From NCBI GenBank assembly GCA_025989215.1, contig JAPDNP010000003.1, positions 310,001 through 374,000 on the forward strand: 64,000 bases of DNA. The letters run 5' to 3'. The notes beneath the pieces were generated by a model, which saw nothing but the letters and a program-made list of their open reading frames with translations, had not been told where the DNA came from and did no database searches. Positions within the stretch are counted from its first letter, which is position 1, and every line of letters begins with the position of its first letter. Below are positions 59,679-64,000 of the stretch, piece by piece. A program made the translations under genes and the position numbers. The stretch comes from Neisseriaceae bacterium JH1-16. Lineage in GTDB: Bacteria > Pseudomonadota > Gammaproteobacteria > Burkholderiales > Chromobacteriaceae.

Positions 59679-60269
59679 TTAGCGCAACAGCAGTTGAATA
59701 TCATTGGCGAGTTGCCCGACGGAGGTGCCATAAGGCTCATAAGCCCGCAATCGCCCGGCACGATCGAACAGATAACTGCCTGCACTGTGGTCGACCGTGT
59801 AGCCGCCACCTTGGCTTGGCTGCTTCTGTGCCACCACCTTGAATTGTGCCGTCACCTTGTCCACATCGGCCGGTGTGCCGGTCAGTCCGACAAAGCGCGG
59901 ATCGAAATGCGGTACATAGCCCGCCAAGACCGCCGGGGTATCCCGCTCTGGGTCGACCGTCACAAACAGCACCTGCACCTCGTTTGCACTATTGCCCAGC
60001 TGCTTCATCGTATTGGCGAAGTCGAACATCGTGGTCGGACAAACATCCGGGCAGTGCGTATAGCCGAAGAACAGCGCCACCACCTTGCCCTTGTAGTCGG
60101 CAAGAGAGCGCGGCTTGCCGCCCTGATCGGTCAGCGTGAAATTGCCGCCAAAATCCACGCCAGTGATGTCAGTTCCCTTGAACGGCAAGGTTGGCGGCTT
60201 GGCCGGACCACAGGCGACGAGACCGGCCAGCAACAAGCCGGCCACCAAAAAGCGGAAAAAAGCGCGCAT
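59679..60269 (-). CDS. SCO-family copper chaperone lipoprotein (chromosomal)
   Basis: 196 residues. Lipobox GLVAC (Cys20), SCO domain with FGYTHCPDVCP and the His in TVDHSAGSYLF. It delivers copper to the CuA centre of cytochrome c oxidase. It is the paralogue of the mobile-element copy at 21,301. It overlaps the ctaB stop by one base (TGATG). Confidence 0.9.
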   Translation of the reverse strand: MRAFFRFLVAGLLLAGLVACGPAKPPTLPFKGTDITGVDFGGNFTLTDQGGKPRSLADYKGKVVALFFGYTHCPDVCPTTMFDFANTMKQLGNSANEVQVLFVTVDPERDTPAVLAGYVPHFDPRFVGLTGTPADVDKVTAQFKVVAQKQPSQGGGYTVDHSAGSYLFDRAGRLRAYEPYGTSVGQLANDIQLLLR

Positions 60270-61168
60270 CAGCTGACGGAGAAAAAGAGATAGTGGTCGA
60301 GCAACAGGGCGGCGAACAGCCAGGTCAGGTACCAGATCGACCAGAGGAAGGTGCGCCGTGCCAAAGCATCAGCATACTGGCGATGCAGGCGACCAGCAAG
60401 GTAAAGGAACCGGGCGTTCAGCCCGAGCGCAAGACCCAGGTAGACCCAGCCGGCCCCGCCCAGCGCCACCGGCAACAGTGTGATCGCCGCCAGCAACCAG
60501 GTGTAAAGCAATACCGATAGCGTGGTGAAACGCTCACCATGCGTCACCGGCAGCATCGGCAAGCCGGCCGCCCGGTAGTCATCGCGGCGGTACAGTGCCA
60601 GCGCCCAGAAATGTGGTGGGGTCCAGGCGTAGATGATCAGAAACAGCACCAGCGCCATCGCGCCGATCTCGCCGCTCACTGCCGCCCAGCCGAGCACCGG
60701 CGGCATCGCACCGCTGGCCCCTCCAATCACGATGTTCTGCGGCGTATTCGGTTTGAGTAACAGCGTATAGACAATGGCATAGCCCACGAAGGTAGCCAAG
60801 GTGAGCCAGGCGGTCAGTAGATTCACCAGTGCCACCAGCAAGGCCATTCCTAGCCCCCCGGCCACCAGCGCAACGAACAATATCTCGGCGGACTCAAGCT
60901 CGCCGCTGGCACTGGCGCGCCAGGCAGTACGACGCATCCGCGCATCGATGGTGCGCTCGACCAGGCAGTTGATCATCGCCGCCGAGCCCGCCACCAGTGC
61001 GATGCCCAGCGTCGCCGGCACCACCACGCGCCAGTCGGGCAAACCCGGCGATGCCAGAAACATGCCGATCACCGCGCAGAACACAATCAAGCTCACCACA
61101 CGCGGCTTGGCCAGATGCCACAGCGCACGCGCGTGCTGCTGGGTCTGTTGTAAGGTCTGGCTACTCAT
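60269..61168 (-). CDS. ctaB: Protoheme IX farnesyltransferase (haem O synthase)
   Basis: 299 residues from ATG 61,168. A UbiA-type membrane protein of about nine helices: [37 protein letters not shown] (DxxxD-type Mg site) and [13 protein letters not shown]. It converts haem B to haem O. It overlaps ctaA (ATGA), so haem A synthesis is coupled. Confidence 0.95.
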   Translation of the reverse strand: MSSQTLQQTQQHARALWHLAKPRVVSLIVFCAVIGMFLASPGLPDWRVVVPATLGIALVAGSAAMINCLVERTIDARMRRTAWRASASGELESAEILFVALVAGGLGMALLVALVNLLTAWLTLATFVGYAIVYTLLLKPNTPQNIVIGGASGAMPPVLGWAAVSGEIGAMALVLFLIIYAWTPPHFWALALYRRDDYRAAGLPMLPVTHGERFTTLSVLLYTWLLAAITLLPVALGGAGWVYLGLALGLNARFLYLAGRLHRQYADALARRTFLWSIWYLTWLFAALLLDHYLFFSVS

Positions 61169-62208
61169 CGCCCCCCCTTTCTGAGCATCCAAGCACTGGG
61201 CCAGTGCCGATGATGGCCAACGCCACCACCATACCAACGTGGCACCCACACAGCGGCCCGCGCCACCGCGGTGCGGCCGACAGCCAACAGGCTGACCGTC
61301 AGCAGCAACATCGCACCGGCATTATGTGCCACGGCGACAGGCAAGGGCAGGTAGGCAAGCACATTGGTCACACCCAGCACGATCTGCGCTGCCCACACCA
61401 GCGCCAGTAGCGCCAAACGCGGGCGCAGGCCGACAACCCGCCACCCCAGCCAGACATAGCGCCACAATGCCAGCGACACCAGCAAGGCACCCAGCCGGTG
61501 CAACCAGTGGATGGTAATCAGGTTGAGCGGATCGAGCGGCGTACCGTCCGGGCTCTCGCCCAGCTCGCGGAAGAGGTGAAAGGCATGATCGAAGCGCAGC
61601 GGCGGAACCAGCTCTCCATTGCAACTCGGGAAGCCCTGGCAAGCCAGGGCCGCATAGTTGGCCGAAGTCCAACCACCAAGGGCAATCTGCCCTACCACCA
61701 GCGCTACCAGCAGCCAACCGGTCTGCCGCACCGCACGCGGCACCTCGACGCGGGCCAGTCGCCCCGACAACGCCAGCCAGCCGAGCGTGGCGACGATCGT
61801 CATGCCGCCGAGCAGGTGTGCGGTGACGATCGCCGGCTTGAGCAGCAACGTCACCGTCCACATACCGAGCAGCCCCTGCAACAGCACGGCCCCCAGCAAG
61901 AAGCCGGCCGCCAGCCGCTGCTGGCGACGGCGCCAGGCCATCAGCGCGATCACCACGATCAGCGCACCGAGAGTACTGGCGGCATAGCGGTGGATCATCT
62001 CCTTCCAGGCCTTGGCGAAGCTGACCGGCCCGCTCGGATCCGCGTTCATCGCCTCGCTGATCGGCGCGGCCGCATGCGCGGGAGACAACTGACCATAACA
62101 ACCAGGCCAGTCAGGGCAACCGAGCCCGGCATGTGACAGGCGAACATAGGCCCCCAGAGGAACCACTATCAGCGCCAACAGAAAAGCAACTCCAATCCAG
62201 CGTTTCAT
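61165..62208 (-). CDS. ctaA: Haem A synthase (CtaA/COX15)
   Basis: 347 residues from ATG 62,208 (AGGGGG 4 nt upstream). About eight membrane helices in two repeats, with conserved His residues in [25 protein letters not shown] and AHNAGA, and paired extracytoplasmic cysteines (GCPDWPGC and CQGFPSC). It oxidises haem O to haem A. It runs into ctaB in one operon. The C-terminal tail [11 protein letters not shown] is unusual. Confidence 0.92.
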   Translation of the reverse strand: MKRWIGVAFLLALIVVPLGAYVRLSHAGLGCPDWPGCYGQLSPAHAAAPISEAMNADPSGPVSFAKAWKEMIHRYAASTLGALIVVIALMAWRRRQQRLAAGFLLGAVLLQGLLGMWTVTLLLKPAIVTAHLLGGMTIVATLGWLALSGRLARVEVPRAVRQTGWLLVALVVGQIALGGWTSANYAALACQGFPSCNGELVPPLRFDHAFHLFRELGESPDGTPLDPLNLITIHWLHRLGALLVSLALWRYVWLGWRVVGLRPRLALLALVWAAQIVLGVTNVLAYLPLPVAVAHNAGAMLLLTVSLLAVGRTAVARAAVWVPRWYGGGVGHHRHWPSAWMLRKGGR

Positions 62209-62240
62209 ATTGCCCCCTTGACTGCGCGCCAATCGCCTAC

Positions 62241-62753
62241 TCAGCCCAACCCGTTATTGGTCTTCAGCACCCGGGTTAGCTCGCGGATGACCCGGCTCGG
62301 GTCGGCCGAGTCCGGATAGAACATCACCTGATTACCCAGCGGATCGACCAGGTAGTAACCGGGTCTTTCTGCCAGAGCATTCAACTGCTTAGTCGCCAGG
62401 CTGACCACCCCGGGCTCCTGGCTTCGGACCTGGGTAGCAACAGGATGCAGCCGTACCCGCACCAAGCGGCTGGCCGCCTCACCCTGCGCAGTCTGGATCT
62501 GTTTCAGCACGAAGCGACGCTGCCGGCAGGCGGCATCACAGGCGGCCGGCTCGACACTGACCAGCGCCCAACGCTGTCGCGGCCAATCGGGCAAGCCACT
62601 GGCGACAAAGGGCTCGGTCGGCAGCAACTGGCCATAGCTGCGACCGCCTTCGACCCAGCCGCTGCGATACAACCCCCAGGACGCCAATACCGGACTGGCA
62701 CACAACAGCAACATCAACGCGAGTTTGAGGCGAATATTGCCTTGCTTAGTCAT
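62241..62753 (-). CDS. Membrane-anchored thioredoxin-like protein of the oxidase assembly cluster
   Basis: 170 residues. One N-terminal membrane helix (LKLALMLLLCASPVLASWGLY) and a periplasmic domain with CDAAC (a CxxxC like SCO proteins) followed by RRFVLKQIQTAQG and a final YYLVDPLGNQVMFYP. It looks like a thioredoxin-fold relative of SCO and may assist copper delivery or oxidase assembly. The gene overlaps the surf1 stop by a few bases and lies between surf1 and ctaA. A family of unknown function with this plan exists in betaproteobacterial oxidase clusters. Confidence 0.7.
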   Translation of the reverse strand: MTKQGNIRLKLALMLLLCASPVLASWGLYRSGWVEGGRSYGQLLPTEPFVASGLPDWPRQRWALVSVEPAACDAACRQRRFVLKQIQTAQGEAASRLVRVRLHPVATQVRSQEPGVVSLATKQLNALAERPGYYLVDPLGNQVMFYPDSADPSRVIRELTRVLKTNNGLG

Positions 62754-63444
62754 GACGGCGTCTCCACAGAACAATGGCCGCCGCGCAAAGACAGAACCCA
62801 AGCAATAGCCACTGCAAGGCGTAGGCATAGTGGCGCTGCGGCGTGAACGGCGGTCGGCTCGGCAGAGCCAACAGCGGCGGCTCGACCCGGTCCAGTGCCA
62901 CGATGCCCTGGCGCAATGGAACGCCAAGCCGGGTCGCCAGCTCGACGGTATCCAGGTCGTCGACGCGCCCCACCACACCGCGCACCGCGCCCGGCAGAGT
63001 GAAATGCTGCGGCAACGGCACCCAGCGGCCGGCCAGTTCGCCAGCCAAGGGGGGCACCGGCTCAGCAACCCGCGCAGCAGGCAGCCAGCCTCGCTCGACC
63101 AGCACTGCACTGTTGTCCACCAAGCGCATCGCTTGCAGCACTCGTACACCGGGCTGGTCGCCGCGATAGACATTGTTTAGCAGGATGACAGCGCCTACCA
63201 CTTGCCCACGCAGCCAGACCGGCTGCCAGCCCGGGTAGGCATCCAGCGGCAGTTCGGCCAACGCCAATGTGCCCTGACGGGCCGCCTGATCGAACTGAGC
63301 CAGCGTCGCGGCCCGCTCCTGGCCGCGCTGCCACTGCCACACAGCCAGGGCAAATGGCAGCAGGGCAAGCGACAGCAACAGCCAGATCCGCCACGCAGAA
63401 CGCGACGGTCTAGACTGGGACAAGACTTCACCAGGAGATGTCAT
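62746..63444 (-). CDS. SURF1-family cytochrome oxidase biogenesis protein
   Basis: 232 residues if ATG 63,444 is used, or 225 from TTG 63,423. Two transmembrane helices flank the SURF1 domain (WRIWLLLSLALLPFALAVWQWQRG, and AYALQWLLLGFCLCAAAIVLW), with VWLRGQVV, NNVYRGDQPGVRVLQ and LVERGWLP. It assists haem A insertion into the oxidase. ATG 63,444 shares its CATG with the opposing gene's start and lacks a ribosome-binding site. Confidence 0.85.
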   Translation of the reverse strand: MTSPGEVLSQSRPSRSAWRIWLLLSLALLPFALAVWQWQRGQERAATLAQFDQAARQGTLALAELPLDAYPGWQPVWLRGQVVGAVILLNNVYRGDQPGVRVLQAMRLVDNSAVLVERGWLPAARVAEPVPPLAGELAGRWVPLPQHFTLPGAVRGVVGRVDDLDTVELATRLGVPLRQGIVALDRVEPPLLALPSRPPFTPQRHYAYALQWLLLGFCLCAAAIVLWRRRHD

Positions 63445-63640
63445 GAAACTATTCGTCGTGGCCATGCTGTTTGCCATCGTTCTTGCCCTGTTCTGGGGGC
63501 TGACCGGCGTTCTCAAGGGGGGCCCCGGTTCAACCCGGGCGGTAAAGTCGTTGACGCTACGCATAGGCCTGTCGCTTGGGCTCTTTCTGCTGCTGATCAT
63601 CGGTGGCTGGCTCGGTTGGTGGCGGCCCCATGCCCTGTAA
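63443..63640 (+). CDS. DUF2909 twin-helix membrane protein
   Basis: 65 residues. Two transmembrane helices (about 3-23 and 38-58). AGGAG lies 6 nt before the ATG. The start codon overlaps that of surf1 head to head within CATG. DUF2909 proteins are frequent next to cox3-surf1 genes, and their function is unknown. It converges with ctaE. Confidence 0.8.
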   Translation: MKLFVVAMLFAIVLALFWGLTGVLKGGPGSTRAVKSLTLRIGLSLGLFLLLIIGGWLGWWRPHAL

Positions 63641-63654
63641 TCGATCGGTGCGCC

Positions 63655-64000
63655 TTACAGCCAGTAGACGAACACGAACAACAACAACCAGACCACGTCG
63701 ACAAAGTGCCAGTACCAGGCCGCCGCCTCGAAGGCGAAATGGTTGTGCTCGTCGAAATGGCCCCGTAACACGCGTAGCAACACGACAAACAAGATGATGG
63801 TGCCGAGAAGCACATGCAGGCCGTGAAAGCCGGTCAGCATGTAGAAAGTCATGCCGTAGGCGCCGGCGGACAATGTCAGGTTCAGCTCGGTGAGCGCATG
63901 GTGGTACTCGATGAACTGCAGCGTCAGGAAGCTCGCGCCGAGTAGCACGGTCAGCAGCAGGCCCAACACCAGCTGGCGACGCTGTCCGCGGATCAGCCCC
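63655..64000 (-). CDS. ctaE: Cytochrome c oxidase subunit III, C-terminal part
   Basis: The frame is open to the window edge, so the N-terminus is outside. It contains the conserved QFIEYHHALTELNLTLSAGAYGMTFYMLTGFHGLHVLLG and the ending AAAWYWHFVDVVWLLLFVFVYWL of subunit III, with four of the seven helices visible. Non-catalytic subunit of the aa3-type oxidase. It ends 14 bp from the DUF2909 stop. Confidence 0.95.
   Translation of the reverse strand, partial: GLIRGQRRQLVLGLLLTVLLGASFLTLQFIEYHHALTELNLTLSAGAYGMTFYMLTGFHGLHVLLGTIILFVVLLRVLRGHFDEHNHFAFEAAAWYWHFVDVVWLLLFVFVYWL

Overview
The window reads as a GC-rich betaproteobacterial chromosome, most likely Neisseriales/Chromobacteriaceae. This is inferred from gene content and order: a Wsp chemosensory operon, the atp-parB-parA-rsmG-mnmG cluster, an lpoA-yraN-diaA-dolP locus beside rsmI, a his operon running into tatABC, and a cytochrome oxidase assembly cluster. 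No 16S or other direct marker is present, so the genus is not fixed.

Layout. 1-2.6 kb: end of a surface-sensing Wsp operon (wspE end, wspF, wspR), then a YegD-type Hsp70 relative. 4.0-11.8 kb: an iron locus on the minus strand (OprB-like porin, exported propeller protein, EfeB-type peroxidase, then FbpABC) with two Fur-like sites. 12.2-14.3 kb: ogt and pyk, the latter with two HexR-like operators. 14,618-22,486: a 7.87 kb mobile element (below). 22.5-26.7 kb: glmS, a DeoR-type regulator and glmU. 26.8-33.8 kb: the complete F1Fo ATP synthase operon. 33.9-38.0 kb: parB, parA, rsmG, mnmG. 38.2-49.1 kb: olsB, trmO, a Tim44-like protein, a degenerate EAL protein, dolP/diaA/yraN/lpoA, rsmI, tRNA-Leu, a ProQ protein, a TatD nuclease and a chemoreceptor. 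49.2-58.8 kb: a minus-strand run of hisGDCBHAF, an exported protein, hisI, hisE, a HIT protein, tatABC and DUF2069. 58.9-64 kb: a PilZ protein and the haem A / cytochrome c oxidase assembly genes (SCO, ctaB, ctaA, a thioredoxin-like protein, surf1, a DUF2909 protein, ctaE end).

Two results stand out. First, 14,618-22,486 is a Tn7-like element inserted just downstream of the glmS stop codon. It has perfect 26-bp terminal inverted repeats, 5'-TG...CA-3' ends, a 5-bp target duplication (ACAAC), internal end repeats, and an N-terminal fragment of a TniQ/TnsD protein, but no tnsABC. Its cargo is a metal and thiol periplasm kit: merR, merT, merP and a GDCCVxC protein without merA, several small Cys- or Met-rich exported or membrane proteins, ccdA, a propeller protein, an orphan bufferin-type (DUF2282) peptide, a TlpA-like thioredoxin and a SCO protein. 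Second, the 9-mer TTGGCCGAA (10-mer GTTGGCCGAA in 26 of 27 cases) occurs 27 times on the two strands. About 0.4 would be expected from base composition. Two pairs form inverted repeats after genes, and no copy lies in the mobile element. This distribution resembles a DNA-uptake-type signal, although the sequence is not a Neisseria DUS.
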